Positions 17,307-27,443 of a stretch of DNA of 64,000 nucleotides are shown here, piece by piece (position 1 is the first letter of the stretch; each line of letters starts with the position of its first letter). The DNA is taken from positions 124,001 to 188,000 of the forward strand of contig JACBXO010000001.1 of the NCBI GenBank assembly GCA_015863195.1. The letters run 5' to 3'. The translations under genes were made by a program, and so were the position numbers. Below the pieces are notes generated by a model, which did not search any database, had not been told where the DNA came from, and was given only the letters and a program-made list of their open reading frames with translations. Origin of the DNA: Aerococcaceae bacterium DSM 111022. GTDB lineage: Bacteria > Bacillota > Bacilli > Lactobacillales > Aerococcaceae.

Positions 17307-19943
17307 ATGAAAGAAATTTCTACAAAATATCAACCGAATGAGGTTGAAGCGGGTAAATATCAAAAATGGTTGGATTTAGATGTATTTGCGCCATCAGAAA
17401 ATCCTGATGCAGAGCCTTATTCGATTGTCATTCCACCACCAAATGTAACGGGTAAATTACATTTAGGTCATGCTTGGGATGTTTCGTTACAAGATATGAT
17501 TATTCGTCAAAAACGGATGCAAGGCTATGATACTTTATGGTTACCAGGAATGGACCATGCCGGTATTGCAACGCAAGCCAAAGTTGAAGCACGTTTACGT
17601 GAAGAAGGTATTACGCGTCATGATTTAGGCCGTGAGAAATTCTTAGATAAAACGTGGGAATGGAAAGATGAATATGCTGAAATTATCCGTGAACAATGGG
17701 GTAAAATGGGTATTTCAGTTGATTATACTCGTGAGCGTTTTACTTTAGATGATGGTTTATCAGAAGCGGTACGAAAAGTTTTCGTTTCTTTATACGAAAA
17801 AGGCTTAATCTACCGCGGTGAGTATATTATTAACTGGGATCCGGTTCAAATGACCGCACTTTCAGATATCGAAGTTATTTACCAAGATGATCCTGGCGCT
17901 TTTTATCATGTTAAATATCCTTTAGCGGATGGTTCGGGGCATGTTCAGTTAGCGACGACGCGTCCTGAGACGATGCTTGGGGATACGGCGGTTGCGGTGC
18001 ATCCTGAGGATGATCGTTATAAGCATTTGATTGGTCAAACGTTAATTTTACCTTTGGTTAATCGTGAGATTCCGATTGTTGGGGATACTTATGTTGATCG
18101 TGAATTTGGGACTGGAGTAGTTAAGATTACGCCGGCTCATGACCCGAATGACTTTGAGGTTGGTAATCGTCATGATTTACCACGGATTAATGTGATGACG
18201 GATGATGGTCATATGAATGCGGCGGCTGGTGAAAAGTACGAAGGTATGTCAGTGAAAGAGGCGCGTAAAGCGGTTGTTGCTGATTTAAAAGAACAAGGTT
18301 TCTTAGTTGAAATTGAAGAGATGGTCCATAGTGTTGGGCATTCTGAGCGTTCTGGTGCGGTTGTGGAGCCTCGTTTATCAACGCAGTGGTTTGTTAAGAT
18401 GCAACCTTTAGCTGAAGAAGCGATTAATAATCAAGATTCAGAAGAGCGTGTCGATTTCTTCCCAGGTCGTTTTGAGAAAACTTTCTTAGACTGGATGGAA
18501 AATGTGCATGACTGGGTCATTTCGCGCCAATTATGGTGGGGGCATCAAATTCCAGCTTGGTATCATAATGAAACGGGCGAAATGTATGTTGGTATGGAAG
18601 CGCCTGAAGATGCTGAAAATTGGACACAAGATCCGGATGTTTTAGATACTTGGTTTAGTTCAGCACTCTGGCCATTTTCTACAATGGGTTGGCCAAATGA
18701 AGAGGATGAGAACTTTAAACGTTATTTCCCAACAAATACGTTAGTAACGGGCTATGATATTATTTTCTTCTGGGTATCTCGTATGATTTTCCAATCACTG
18801 GAATTTACGAAAAAACGTCCTTTCAAGAATGTTTTAATCCATGGTTTAATTCGTGACGCAGATGGACGTAAAATGTCTAAGTCATTAGGTAACGGAATTG
18901 ATCCGATGGATGTTATTGAAGAATATGGTGTTGATGCACTGCGTTGGTTCTTAGCGAATGGTTCGTCACCAGGGCAAGATGTGCGTTATTCTGAGGAGAA
19001 AATGGCATCAGCTTGGAATTTCATTAATAAAATTTGGAATGCCAGCCGTTTCGTTTTAATGAATGTGGGCGATATGTCCATTGATGACATTAATATCGGA
19101 GATGACTTGACATTAGCTGATCGCTGGATTTTATCAAGATTACAAACAACAATTGAATCAGTGACACGTTTATTCGAGAAATTCGAATTTGGTGAAGCGG
19201 GCCGTGAATTGTATCATTTCATTTGGGATGATTACTGTGACTGGTATATTGAAATGACAAAAGAAACATTACAAGATGAGTCTTCTGACAATACAACGAC
19301 AAAATCAATTTTAGTTTATGTATTAGATCAATTCTTGCGTCTATTACACCCAATTATGCCATTTGTTACTGAAGAAATTTGGCAAAATATTAAAGGTGGT
19401 CAAGAGTCGATTGTTGTAGCAACTTATCCAACGGTAAAAGCGGAATATCAAGATGCTGCATCTGAACAAGCGATGACGAAATTAATTGATATTATTCGTG
19501 CAGTACGTACAATTCGTAGTGATGCCAATGCTTCATTATCTAAAGCGATTGATATCTTTATCAAAGTAAATGATGAATCAGATGTTCAATTATTAGAAGC
19601 AAACCGTCAATATATTGAACGTTTCGGACATCCTGAAGCATTAGAAATTTCACTTTCACCAGAAACGCCTAATGAAGTCATTTCTCAAACATTATCATTT
19701 GCGACAGTGATGATGCCTTTAGAAGGTTTAATTAAAATCGAAGACGAAATTAAACGTCTCGAAGCAGATGCTTCTAAATTACAAAAAGAAGTGGACCGTG
19801 TAACTAAGAAATTAGCAAACGAAAACTTCGTCTCAAAAGCGCCAGAGGCAGTGGTTGAAGAAGAACGCCAAAAAGGTGAGACTTATCAAGCACAATTGGA
19901 TGCAGTTCAAGCGCGTATTGAGCAATTAAAATCATTAATTTAA
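17307..19943 (+). CDS. valS: Valyl-tRNA synthetase
   Basis: Charges tRNA-Val. The 878-residue class I synthetase has the HIGH-type motif LHLGHAWD and the KMSKS motif as [11 protein letters not shown]. The editing domain lies between them ([19 protein letters not shown]), and a C-terminal coiled-coil arm (about the last 65 residues) is typical of bacterial ValRS. AAGGAAGG precedes the ATG. It is controlled by its own T-box leader and followed by a terminator. folC downstream is the usual Firmicutes neighbour. Confidence 0.98.
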   Translation: MKEISTKYQPNEVEAGKYQKWLDLDVFAPSENPDAEPYSIVIPPPNVTGKLHLGHAWDVSLQDMIIRQKRMQGYDTLWLPGMDHAGIATQAKVEARLREEGITRHDLGREKFLDKTWEWKDEYAEIIREQWGKMGISVDYTRERFTLDDGLSEAVRKVFVSLYEKGLIYRGEYIINWDPVQMTALSDIEVIYQDDPGAFYHVKYPLADGSGHVQLATTRPETMLGDTAVAVHPEDDRYKHLIGQTLILPLVNREIPIVGDTYVDREFGTGVVKITPAHDPNDFEVGNRHDLPRINVMTDDGHMNAAAGEKYEGMSVKEARKAVVADLKEQGFLVEIEEMVHSVGHSERSGAVVEPRLSTQWFVKMQPLAEEAINNQDSEERVDFFPGRFEKTFLDWMENVHDWVISRQLWWGHQIPAWYHNETGEMYVGMEAPEDAENWTQDPDVLDTWFSSALWPFSTMGWPNEEDENFKRYFPTNTLVTGYDIIFFWVSRMIFQSLEFTKKRPFKNVLIHGLIRDADGRKMSKSLGNGIDPMDVIEEYGVDALRWFLANGSSPGQDVRYSEEKMASAWNFINKIWNASRFVLMNVGDMSIDDINIGDDLTLADRWILSRLQTTIESVTRLFEKFEFGEAGRELYHFIWDDYCDWYIEMTKETLQDESSDNTTTKSILVYVLDQFLRLLHPIMPFVTEEIWQNIKGGQESIVVATYPTVKAEYQDAASEQAMTKLIDIIRAVRTIRSDANASLSKAIDIFIKVNDESDVQLLEANRQYIERFGHPEALEISLSPETPNEVISQTLSFATVMMPLEGLIKIEDEIKRLEADASKLQKEVDRVTKKLANENFVSKAPEAVVEEERQKGETYQAQLDAVQARIEQLKSLI

Positions 19944-19960
19944 AGTCAATTTTTTTATAA

Positions 19961-19998
19961 AAACACCCCCGATTTAAGCAAATTGGGGGTGTTTTATT
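19961..19998 (+). terminator. Terminator after valS
   Basis: AACACCCCC pairs with GGGGGTGTT and is followed by TTATT. Confidence 0.85.
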
Positions 19999-20139
19999 AA
20001 ATTATGATAAAATAATAAAAAAGTGTTGCACTATTATTATTTTGAATTAAAATAATTTCTGGAGCAATAAAATACCTAAAAAATCTCGAGTTGCTCCCAC
20101 ATGAAAATAGAATATAGTAATGAAAGACAGGTGTCGAAT

Positions 20140-21453
20140 ATGCCTTTTCAAACAGTAGCAAAAGCAGTTGATTGGATCATTCATCACGAAATGGATGCGA
20201 ATCGAACGGATATTAGCCGGATAGAGTATGCGTTAAATTTATTAGGGAATCCCCAAGAAAATTTACCAGTGATTCATTTTACCGGAACAAATGGTAAAGG
20301 ATCTACTACCGCTTTTACTAGAGAGTTACTTATGTCTCAAGGACTTAAAGTAGCGAGTTTTACATCGCCACATATTGTCAAAATTAATGAACGCATTCAA
20401 TTTGACGGTCAGTATATTCCAGATGACGCACTTTTGAAATATACAAATCTGATTTACCGTGTCAATCAAGAATTGGAAGGGAAAAAACTGGGGTCACTCC
20501 GTTTCTTTGAAATTATGACCGTGATGTCTGCACTTTACTTTAATGAGGTTCAGCCTGATGTTTGTCTGATTGAAGTGGGAATCGGTGGCTTATTGGATAA
20601 TACAAATGTCTACGATGGGCAAATTGCGGTGATTACCAATATTGGTCTAGACCATACCGAATTATTAGGCAATACACGCCGAGAAATTGCTTATCAAAAA
20701 GCGGGTATTATTAAACAAAATGCCAAGGTAGTTACAGGGCGCATTACAGATGAAGGTGCCCTTGAAGAAATAGATAAGGCTGTGGAGTCGCACAATGCGA
20801 CACTTTATGCATATGATACAAACTATCAAGCATCGGATATTAGTATTGATTTGGATAAATTAACGCATTTTACTTTTAAAAATACTGATTTAGAACTTGA
20901 TTTGATGATTCAAATGTTAGGACATTACCAAGTAGACAATGCAAGTGTTGCGATTCAAACGGCTCTGTTGTGGTTAGACATTGCTGGAATTGACATTGAT
21001 TTTGACCGCTTTAAAGAATCCCTCAAGAATACTTTCTGGGCAGCGCGTTTAGAAAGATTAAATGATTCACCACTCGTTTATATTGATGGGGCGCATAATG
21101 TGTTAGGTTTAGAATCTTTGAAAGAAGCATTGACGGATTATTTTTCTGATAAAGAGGTTTCAATTTTATATGCTGGATTGACAAAGAAAGATCAAGAAGC
21201 GCACTTGAATTTATTAGCGACTTATCCAGTTAAAGAAGTGGTGTTAACAGAATTTGATTTTATTGGAGAAGTATTGAGTATTGATGATGCGCATGAAGTG
21301 GTTGAAGATCAAGATACGGCAGTTCATTTCTCAGATACCGATAATTGGCAAGTATATCTGGATGAGTTTTTAGAAAATAAAACAGAGAAAGATATGTTAG
21401 TTATCACGGGTTCTTTATATTTTGTGTCTCAAGTTAGAAATTATTTAAAATAG
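20140..21453 (+). CDS. folC: Folylpolyglutamate synthase / dihydrofolate synthase
   Basis: Adds glutamate to dihydropteroate or to folates, using ATP, to make and retain active folates. The 437-residue Mur-ligase-fold protein shows the P-loop FTGTNGKGSTTAF, the SPHIVKINERI segment, EVGIGGLLDNTN and, in the C-terminal domain, YIDGAHNVLG. An ATG at 20101 is in frame but has no ribosome binding site. The ATG at 20140 follows AGGTG with 7-nt spacing, gives an N-terminus that fits the family and is preferred. The valS-folC order is widespread in Firmicutes. Confidence 0.95.
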   Translation: MPFQTVAKAVDWIIHHEMDANRTDISRIEYALNLLGNPQENLPVIHFTGTNGKGSTTAFTRELLMSQGLKVASFTSPHIVKINERIQFDGQYIPDDALLKYTNLIYRVNQELEGKKLGSLRFFEIMTVMSALYFNEVQPDVCLIEVGIGGLLDNTNVYDGQIAVITNIGLDHTELLGNTRREIAYQKAGIIKQNAKVVTGRITDEGALEEIDKAVESHNATLYAYDTNYQASDISIDLDKLTHFTFKNTDLELDLMIQMLGHYQVDNASVAIQTALLWLDIAGIDIDFDRFKESLKNTFWAARLERLNDSPLVYIDGAHNVLGLESLKEALTDYFSDKEVSILYAGLTKKDQEAHLNLLATYPVKEVVLTEFDFIGEVLSIDDAHEVVEDQDTAVHFSDTDNWQVYLDEFLENKTEKDMLVITGSLYFVSQVRNYLK

Positions 21454-21535
21454 TTTGAAATAATTTTCAACTTTCTCGAAAAAAAGTTTATTTATATATA
21501 GGTGATTTCACCGAATACTTTTTTAGGAGAAAGAT

Positions 21536-22231
21536 ATGACTAGAGGAATGTTAATTAAAGAAATGCCGGAGAATTTGAGGCCGCGTGAGAGATTGTTGGA
21601 ATTTGGAGCGAAAGCTTTAAGTGATCAAGAATTACTGGCGATTATTTTGAGGACTGGAACACGAAACCGTAATGTCATTGATGTTGCGCACGAATTATTA
21701 GTAAAGTCAGAAGAATTGTCGTCTTTACGCGAAGCAAGTATCGATGAGTTAACAACAATCGAGGGAATTGGTCAAGCTAAGGCGATTGAATTACTGGCGA
21801 CAATTGAATTTGGGCGCCGGGTATCCCAAGCAAGTTTACCAAGGCAGGCTAAAATCGATTCAACGATGACAGCTGGAAAGTTTTTGGTGAGTCAGATGCA
21901 GCATTTCCAACAAGAAAAACTTTATGCTTTATTTTTAAATACGAAAAATTATGTTATCAAGCAAAAAGTGATTTTTATTGGGACGGTTAATAGTAGTGTT
22001 GCTCACCCGAGAGAAATTTTCAGGGAAGCGGTGAAATATCCCACTGCCCGAATTATTGTCGCACATAACCATCCTAGCGGGGATCCGACGCCTTCACCTG
22101 CGGATTTAATTTTTACCAAACGTTTGATTTCGTGTGGTGAATTGATGGGTGTTGAAATTTTGGACCATATAATTGTCGCAGGTGAGACTTATATTAGTCT
22201 TCAAGACACAACAGATTTGTTTTTAAATTGA
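21536..22231 (+). CDS. radC: RadC family protein (JAMM/MPN+ domain)
   Basis: A 231-residue protein with an N-terminal helix-hairpin-helix region (TIEGIGQAKAIELLA) and a C-terminal metalloprotease-like JAMM domain marked by VAHNHPSGDPTPSPAD. Despite the name, a direct DNA-repair role is doubtful. TTAGGAGAAAG precedes the ATG. It lies upstream of csp and mreBCD, as in many Firmicutes where radC and mreBCD are neighbours. Confidence 0.95.
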   Translation: MTRGMLIKEMPENLRPRERLLEFGAKALSDQELLAIILRTGTRNRNVIDVAHELLVKSEELSSLREASIDELTTIEGIGQAKAIELLATIEFGRRVSQASLPRQAKIDSTMTAGKFLVSQMQHFQQEKLYALFLNTKNYVIKQKVIFIGTVNSSVAHPREIFREAVKYPTARIIVAHNHPSGDPTPSPADLIFTKRLISCGELMGVEILDHIIVAGETYISLQDTTDLFLN

Positions 22232-22255
22232 TGATTAAAAATAGATTGAATTCGT

Positions 22256-22378
22256 TTGCAAAGATAGCGTTTTCTGTGCTAAAATATAGTTGTGTTTTTG
22301 AAGAGGTAAAAGATGTAACATGAATTTCATCCGAATACCGCAACAAGAATATAGTATTAAGGTAGAGGAGGAAATTAC
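22256..22378 (+). promoter_or_regulatory. csp promoter and long 5' leader
   Basis: TTGCAA (22256-22261) and TAAAAT (22280-22285) are 18 nt apart, with a TG extension. About 90 nt of untranslated leader follow before the AGGAGG and ATG. Long leaders of this kind in csp mRNAs are known to respond to temperature. Confidence 0.6.
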
Positions 22379-22579
22379 ATGGCAGAAGGACGCGTAAAAT
22401 GGTTTAACGCAGATAAAGGATTTGGTTTTATCGAGCGTGAAGGAGAACCAGATGTATTCGCACATTTCTCAGCAATTCAAGGTGAAGGTTTCAAGACTTT
22501 AGAAGAAGGTCAAGAAGTTTCATTTGATATTGAAGAGGGCCCACGTGGTGCTCAAGCAGCTAATATTGTGAAATTATAA
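22379..22579 (+). CDS. csp: Cold-shock protein (CspA family)
   Basis: A 66-residue single-stranded nucleic-acid-binding OB-fold protein. RNP1 reads KGFGFIE and RNP2 reads VFAHFSAI, the aromatic surface used to bind RNA. It acts as an RNA chaperone at low temperature or in stationary phase. The perfect GAGGAGG before the ATG and the long leader fit high expression. The 3' end of this gene and the bases after it are duplicated 180 bp downstream. Confidence 0.97.
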   Translation: MAEGRVKWFNADKGFGFIEREGEPDVFAHFSAIQGEGFKTLEEGQEVSFDIEEGPRGAQAANIVKL

Positions 22580-22789
22580 TTCGTAGGGATATTATCATTT
22601 GCAGTATAACGTTGTTAGTTGAATTATGCTTATGTGAGATTAATAACCAAATATATGACTGTTCGTAGTCGTTCGTATGGGTATATTTATTCTCGCATGT
22701 GACTCCGTAAAGTTGCTAAAGCAACAACGGACTCAGCAGCTAACATTGTGAAATTATAATTCGTCGGGATATTATAATTTGCACTATAG
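22553..22789 (+). repeat. 57-bp direct repeat of the csp 3' end flanking a 123-bp insert
   Basis: 22553-22609 (the end of csp plus downstream bases) recurs at 22733-22789 with few changes, exactly 180 bp away. The segment between holds TATTCTCGCATGTGA and GTTGCTAAAGCAAC, which also occur near 46.9 and 48.7 kb. It may be the scar of a second csp copy replaced by a dispersed repeat. Confidence 0.75.
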
Positions 22790-22799
22790 CAAATGATAG

Positions 22800-22832
22800 A
22801 AAGGCATCGACTTTTTTGTCGGTGCTTTTTGT
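22800..22832 (+). terminator. Terminator downstream of csp
   Basis: GGCATCGAC pairs with GTCGGTGCT across a short T loop and is followed by TTTTT. Confidence 0.75.
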
Positions 22833-23132
22833 TTTGTCATAAATTGTATTTACTTTTGTATTATTTCTGGGAAAATATGGTTTTAAGATTTTATAACGGA
22901 TCAAAATCGGAGTTGGTGTTGATTTTAGTTTATAAAAATTGAGTCTGGGATGATGGTAATGGTATGCTATTGATTGAACTGGAAGTTATTTTTTCAGAGA
23001 AAAGTTGTGTTTGGGTGACTTTGAAATTACTTTGAATTATTTAACTTTGCTCAGGTTATGCTAGTCTTTCAATGTTGGTTTTGATATAATATTTGAGTAT
23101 ATTGTCAATATTATTTGGAAAGGAGACTTCAT
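22833..23132. other. Gap before mreB
   Basis: About 300 bp without a supported gene. The mreB promoter is presumably near its right end (TATAAT at about 23086-23091), but no clear -35 was identified. Confidence 0.4.
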
Positions 23133-24155
23133 GTGGCTTTGTTTGGTAAACAATTAATTGCAATTGATTTGGGAACAACGAATACTTTAATTGCGATTCA
23201 TAAAAAAGGTATTGCGCTGAGGGAGCCTTCTTTGATTGCTGTCAAAAAGGGGACGTCGGAAGTTGTCGCTTATGGTGATGAGGCTTTGGAATTGGTGGGG
23301 AGAGTTTCTGCTGATTATGAGGTGGTGCGCCCGATTCAGGAGGGTGTGATTGATAATTTCCATCTGACTAAGAAGATGCTTGCGACTTATATAATGAAGG
23401 CTTTGAAATCAACGCGTGTTAACTGTGAAGTCGTTATTTCGGTTCCAAGTAATATTACGAAAGTTGAACGTAAAGCGTTGGTGGATGTTTTGCGAGAAAT
23501 TGGGATTCACCGTGCGATGATTGTGGATGAAGTGACTGTTTCTGCATTGGGAATGGATATGGATATCACACAACCGGTTGGTAAAATGGTTTTAAATATT
23601 GGTGGCGGTAAAACGTCCGCGGGTATTTTGTCTTATAATGAAATTATTCAACATGATACGATTAAAGTGGGTGGGTTTGATATGGACCAGGCGATTATTG
23701 ACCGGGTTCGTGAACATTATAATTTAATTATTAGTCAGGATACTGCTGAGCGATTGAAATTAGCTTTAGGGACTGCTAAGTATGAGAAACTGGATGATCA
23801 AGACGACATGGAAGTGCGTGGTTTATCGGTTGCCACAGGTGTGCCGTCGACGGCGCGTGTTTCTGTAAAGGTCGTGTCTGGGGCAGTGGACCGTCAAGTT
23901 GACCGAATTATTCAAGTCTGTAAATCGGTCTTAGAGACAATTCAACCAGAATTAGCTTCGGATATTTTAGATACGGGTATTTATGTGACCGGGGGCGTCG
24001 CGTTACTTCGTCGGTTACCTGAAAGACTTCAGTCTGAATTAGGTTTAAAAGTGACTTTATCAGCACATCCATTTGATGATGTGGTTAATGGTACTGTAAA
24101 ATTACTTCAAGACTTAAGAGTTGAATCGAAGCGTGTTGAACGAAGTCGACGCTAA
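23133..24155 (+). CDS. mreB: MreB-family actin-like cell-shape protein
   Basis: Forms membrane-associated filaments that direct lateral peptidoglycan synthesis. The 340-residue protein starts at GTG 23133, 7 nt after AAGGAG; an upstream TTG would place the Shine-Dalgarno inside the gene. Motifs include the phosphate-1 loop AIDLGTTNTL, IGGGKTSAG (phosphate 2) and the adenosine loop TGGVALLRRLP. FGKQL at the N-terminus is a membrane-contacting segment. It is followed by mreC and mreD, forming the usual operon. It could equally be named mbl or mreBH on sequence alone. Confidence 0.93.
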   Translation: MALFGKQLIAIDLGTTNTLIAIHKKGIALREPSLIAVKKGTSEVVAYGDEALELVGRVSADYEVVRPIQEGVIDNFHLTKKMLATYIMKALKSTRVNCEVVISVPSNITKVERKALVDVLREIGIHRAMIVDEVTVSALGMDMDITQPVGKMVLNIGGGKTSAGILSYNEIIQHDTIKVGGFDMDQAIIDRVREHYNLIISQDTAERLKLALGTAKYEKLDDQDDMEVRGLSVATGVPSTARVSVKVVSGAVDRQVDRIIQVCKSVLETIQPELASDILDTGIYVTGGVALLRRLPERLQSELGLKVTLSAHPFDDVVNGTVKLLQDLRVESKRVERSRR

Positions 24156-24175
24156 ACATAGAAAGAGGATGTACA

Positions 24176-25021
24176 TTGTTAAATAATAAAAAATTAATTG
24201 TATTCCTATTATCGGCGATTGCAGTTGTCTCGTTAATTACTTTTACGTTGGTTAACGGCTCGGGCAATGTCGTAACTGGGGCTGTAAATAATACGGGAGC
24301 ATGGATTGGCCGTGTGTTTTCAAAACCGGTTAATGGGATTGTCACTTTTGTGGATTCCGTTGATAATTTAGTGAATACTTTTGAAGAGAATCAACTATTA
24401 AAATTAAAAATTGACGAAATTGATGAATTACAAGTGCGTGTAGCTGACTTGGATACAGAAAATGAACGTTTAAGACAAACATTAGATTTAAATCAAATTT
24501 TAAGTCAATATTCAATCACAAATGCGACTGTTATTTCGCGTAATCCAGATCAATGGCAAGAGACATTGATGATTGATGTGGGATCAAACCATAATGTAGA
24601 AAAAGATATGGCGGTCATGGCTGGTAATGGTTTAATTGGTCGTGTGATTGAAGTGAACCCACAAAGTTCTAAAGTGTTGTTATTAACGACGCAACAAGAT
24701 TCAGCTAGTAAAGTTTCTGCCCGTATTCAAACCGGGGACGATGGGAGTTCAGCGATTGGAATTATTGATTCATTCGACGCATCTAAAGGGCGTTATATGA
24801 TGACTCAAGTAGATCCGGCTGCTGAAATTGAAGAAGGCGAAATGGTGATCACTTCTGGATTAGGTGGAGTAATACCAAGTTCATTACTTATTGGTGAAGT
24901 TGCTGATTCTTATATGGATGACAATGGTTTATCAAAAATCGTAGAAATTGTACCTGCTGGTGAAATGACAGATATTCGCTTTGTTACTGTTATTCATCAA
25001 GAAGGGCAGAGTGATGAATAA
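24176..25021 (+). CDS. mreC: Rod-shape-determining protein MreC
   Basis: A 281-residue bitopic membrane protein that links MreB to extracellular peptidoglycan enzymes. It has an N-terminal membrane helix (about residues 8-27), a coiled coil (about 60-100, VADLDTENERLRQTL) and a periplasm-side beta domain with VMAGNGLIGRVIEV and ITSGLGGVIPSSLLIG. The start is TTG at 24176, 7 nt after GAAAGAGG. Its stop overlaps the mreD start. Confidence 0.94.
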   Translation: MLNNKKLIVFLLSAIAVVSLITFTLVNGSGNVVTGAVNNTGAWIGRVFSKPVNGIVTFVDSVDNLVNTFEENQLLKLKIDEIDELQVRVADLDTENERLRQTLDLNQILSQYSITNATVISRNPDQWQETLMIDVGSNHNVEKDMAVMAGNGLIGRVIEVNPQSSKVLLLTTQQDSASKVSARIQTGDDGSSAIGIIDSFDASKGRYMMTQVDPAAEIEEGEMVITSGLGGVIPSSLLIGEVADSYMDDNGLSKIVEIVPAGEMTDIRFVTVIHQEGQSDE

Positions 25022-25563
25022 TGATGTCTAACCGTTGGCAAAAATTAAGATGGACGATTCCATTAATATTACTCTTGACGACGATTATTGATGCGGCATT
25101 ACCTGCAATATTCCCGAGTGCTTTTCTAGCACAAAACCAAATTGTTGTCTCACACATTACATTATATTTTATTGTGATGTTTGCTTTTTATTTTAGAGAT
25201 GATTGGATCTTAGGGTATAGTTTTACCTTTGGACTATTTTACGATAGTTATAATACAACGATTTTAGGATTAAATGCGATTCTTTATTTTATCGTTGCTT
25301 ACACTGTTTTAAAGATGAAAAAGTTTTTCCCGAAAAATGCGGTCGTGAATATGATGCTTTTTATCGTGGCAATTACATTTTTAGATACGGTTGTTTATCT
25401 ATTTTATAATCAAATAGGTATTGGTAACATAACAGTTATTACATTTTTAACAACGCGTCTAGCGCCAACATTAATTTTTAATATTGTAGCAGCATTGCTA
25501 CTGCATTTCCCTAAAAATTGGATTTTGAATTGGCTAGGCTGGGAAGATTATATAATTTTCTAA
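25021..25563 (+). CDS. mreD: Rod-shape-determining protein MreD
   Basis: A 180-residue integral membrane protein with about five hydrophobic spans, the third component of the MreBCD shape complex. FGLFYDSYNTTILGLNAILY matches the conserved MreD core. Its first ATG overlaps the mreC stop; a second ATG at 25024 is equally possible. No minCD genes follow, unlike in Bacillus. Confidence 0.9.
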   Translation: MMSNRWQKLRWTIPLILLLTTIIDAALPAIFPSAFLAQNQIVVSHITLYFIVMFAFYFRDDWILGYSFTFGLFYDSYNTTILGLNAILYFIVAYTVLKMKKFFPKNAVVNMMLFIVAITFLDTVVYLFYNQIGIGNITVITFLTTRLAPTLIFNIVAALLLHFPKNWILNWLGWEDYIIF

Positions 25564-25578
25564 ATTCTCAAAAAGTAT

Positions 25579-25607
25579 TTGACAAGTTCTAATCAACTTG
25601 TTAGAAT
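25579..25607 (+). promoter_or_regulatory. Promoter of the T-box ABC transporter transcript
   Basis: Consensus-like TTGACA (25579-25584) and TAGAAT (25602-25607) are separated by 17 nt. Confidence 0.75.
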
Positions 25608-25613
25608 CAATCA

Positions 25614-25864
25614 TAAGTAAATACAAGTCAAAGATTAAGAGAGTAATTAATCAAGTGATACAGCGAGATTGGGTAGAGTGGAAGCCGATTGTAACTTCGA
25701 TTATTGAACCGCACTTAGGAGACAAATAAGTGAATACATAGCTTATTTCGCTAATCGCGTTAAAGATTTCGAGAGAATGTTTCTTTATGGACATTAAATA
25801 GAGTGGTACCGCGGATAATCCGTCTCTAATACAAACAACGTTTGTGTTAGAGACGGTTTTTTTA
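25614..25864 (+). promoter_or_regulatory. T-box leader of the amino-acid ABC transporter operon
   Basis: The stem I block CAGCGAGATTGGGTAGAGTG is at about 25661-25680, the T-box GAGTGGTACCGCGGA at about 25801-25815, and a strong terminator (GTCTCTAATACAAAC with GTTTGTGTTAGAGAC, then T's) ends at about 25861. Aligning with the valS leader, the specifier would be CGC (Arg) at 25710-25712. Other registers (ACC, CCG) cannot be excluded. Confidence 0.9.
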
Positions 25865-25891
25865 TACAAAAATTTTGAAATGAGGAATAAT

Positions 25892-26713
25892 ATGTTAAAT
25901 AAAATTAAATTTGGAGTGGCAGCATTAACCTTAGGTTTAGGCTTACTTGCTTCAACTTCTCCAATCGAAGCTTTGTCAATTGAAGAAATCCAAGAAAAAG
26001 GCGAGTTAGTAGTAGGTACGAATGCTGAGTATCCGCCAATGGAATGGGTTATTATTGAAGATGGCGAGTCTAAAATTGTTGGTGTGGATGTTGAATTAGC
26101 ACAAGCCATTGCGGACGAGTTGGGGGTTGAAATGGTATTAGACAACCGTGCCTTTGACGCATTAATCCCAACTTTACAAACGAAAAAAGTGGATATCGTG
26201 ATTGCGGGTATGGCGGAAACGGAAGAGCGTGCTAAAGTGGTCGATTTCTCTGATACTTATTACCAAAGTTCTGGTCAAATATCAGTATTGGAAGAAAATT
26301 TAGATCAATATGAAACGATTGAAGATTTTAATGGTAAAAAAGTTGGTGCTTTGAAAGGGTCAATTCAAGAATCATATTTACGTGATAACCATCCAGAAAT
26401 TGAATTGGTTTCATTAGGTGGAACGGGTGAATTGTTTGAGGCCGTTCGTGCCAAAAAAGTGGATGGTGCTTTGGTTGATATGATTACGACAGGTCAATAT
26501 TTAACGCAATACGAAGATATCGCGCGTGTTGAAAGTATTGAAATCGAAAATGAGGATTCTGAAGGTAGTGCGGTAGCGGCTCCTAAAGATAGTGATGAAT
26601 TAATTGCTTTAATTAATGAAGTGATTGCTGAAAAACAAGAGTCAGGTGAAATTGATGAATGGTTTGATACTTATTTAGAACTTTCTGGTAAAGAATTAGC
26701 TGACGGTGAATAA
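25892..26713 (+). CDS. Amino-acid ABC transporter substrate-binding protein
   Basis: A 273-residue extracellular solute-binding protein of the polar amino-acid family (SBP_bac_3). A signal peptide ends near IEA at about residue 27. The mature part shows VVGTNAEYPPMEW, GVDVELAQAIADELGVE, VIAGMAETEERAKVVDFSD and KVGALKGSIQES, all typical of this family. There is no lipobox Cys, so anchoring differs from usual Gram-positive binding proteins. An ATG inside the T-box terminator was rejected; the start at 25892 follows TGAGGAA. The T-box leader points to an arginine-type substrate, by inference only. Confidence 0.9.
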   Translation: MLNKIKFGVAALTLGLGLLASTSPIEALSIEEIQEKGELVVGTNAEYPPMEWVIIEDGESKIVGVDVELAQAIADELGVEMVLDNRAFDALIPTLQTKKVDIVIAGMAETEERAKVVDFSDTYYQSSGQISVLEENLDQYETIEDFNGKKVGALKGSIQESYLRDNHPEIELVSLGGTGELFEAVRAKKVDGALVDMITTGQYLTQYEDIARVESIEIENEDSEGSAVAAPKDSDELIALINEVIAEKQESGEIDEWFDTYLELSGKELADGE

Positions 26714-26782
26714 TTGTTTTGACTCTCAGGTTTTTAATTGTTATATTAATACGAATAAATTTTTAGAAAGAAGGATGATCAA

Positions 26783-27427
26783 TTGGAAATTATCCAAGAA
26801 TACTTTTCCCTATTTATGAGCGGGGCATCTTATACTGTTAGATTAGCTTTTGCTGCTGTTATCATTTCATTGCCAATTGGTGCATTGTTCGCATTGATGC
26901 GAATTTCAAATAATAAATTCTTAAATAGTTTCTCGCGTATCTATGTTGAAATTATCCGTGGTACACCATTATTAGTTCAAATTTATATTGTTTACTTTGG
27001 TTTACCAATGATGGGTATTTACTTAGATGATTTTATCTCCGCTGTTTTAGCCATAACGATTAACTCTGTGGCTTATATGAGTGAAATTATTCGTTCAGGG
27101 ATTCAGTCGATTAATAAAGGACAAATGGAAGCTGGGCGTGCGCTTGGTTTACCACGTTGGACAGTTTATACAAAGATTATTTTCCCACAAGCATTTAAGA
27201 ATATTATTCCAACAATCGGGAATGAGTTTGCAGTATTGATTAAAGAAACATCGATTGTTTCGGTACTGGGAATTAAAGATTTAATGTTTGCTTCAGATAC
27301 GGTGCGTGGTGCAACTTATACAACATTTACACCATTATTATTCACGGCTTTAATTTACTTTATTTTAACATTTACAATTTCACAGTTGATGAATGCGTTG
27401 GAGAGACGTTTAGCGCGTTCGAATTAG
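26783..27427 (+). CDS. Amino-acid ABC transporter permease (HisM/GlnP type)
   Basis: A 214-residue inner-membrane permease with about five spans. It has the conserved RGTPLLVQIYIVYFGLP start region and the ATPase-docking EAA loop QMEAGRALGLPRWTVYTKII. The start is TTG at 26783 after GAAGGA. It stands between two substrate-binding protein genes, but no ATP-binding subunit is encoded nearby, so the ATPase must come from elsewhere. Confidence 0.94.
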   Translation: MEIIQEYFSLFMSGASYTVRLAFAAVIISLPIGALFALMRISNNKFLNSFSRIYVEIIRGTPLLVQIYIVYFGLPMMGIYLDDFISAVLAITINSVAYMSEIIRSGIQSINKGQMEAGRALGLPRWTVYTKIIFPQAFKNIIPTIGNEFAVLIKETSIVSVLGIKDLMFASDTVRGATYTTFTPLLFTALIYFILTFTISQLMNALERRLARSN

Positions 27428-27443
27428 AAAGGAATCAATTATT

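Noticed and set aside
22235-22465. A minus-strand frame over the csp leader and gene start.
   Set aside because: It is a shadow of csp, its long leader and promoter.
23115-23132. TTG start for mreB six codons upstream.
   Set aside because: It would translate the Shine-Dalgarno sequence; the GTG at 23133 has ideal spacing and the usual MreB N-terminus.
25844-25891. Extended N-terminus for the first ABC binding protein.
   Set aside because: That part overlaps the T-box terminator; the ATG at 25892 gives a proper signal peptide.
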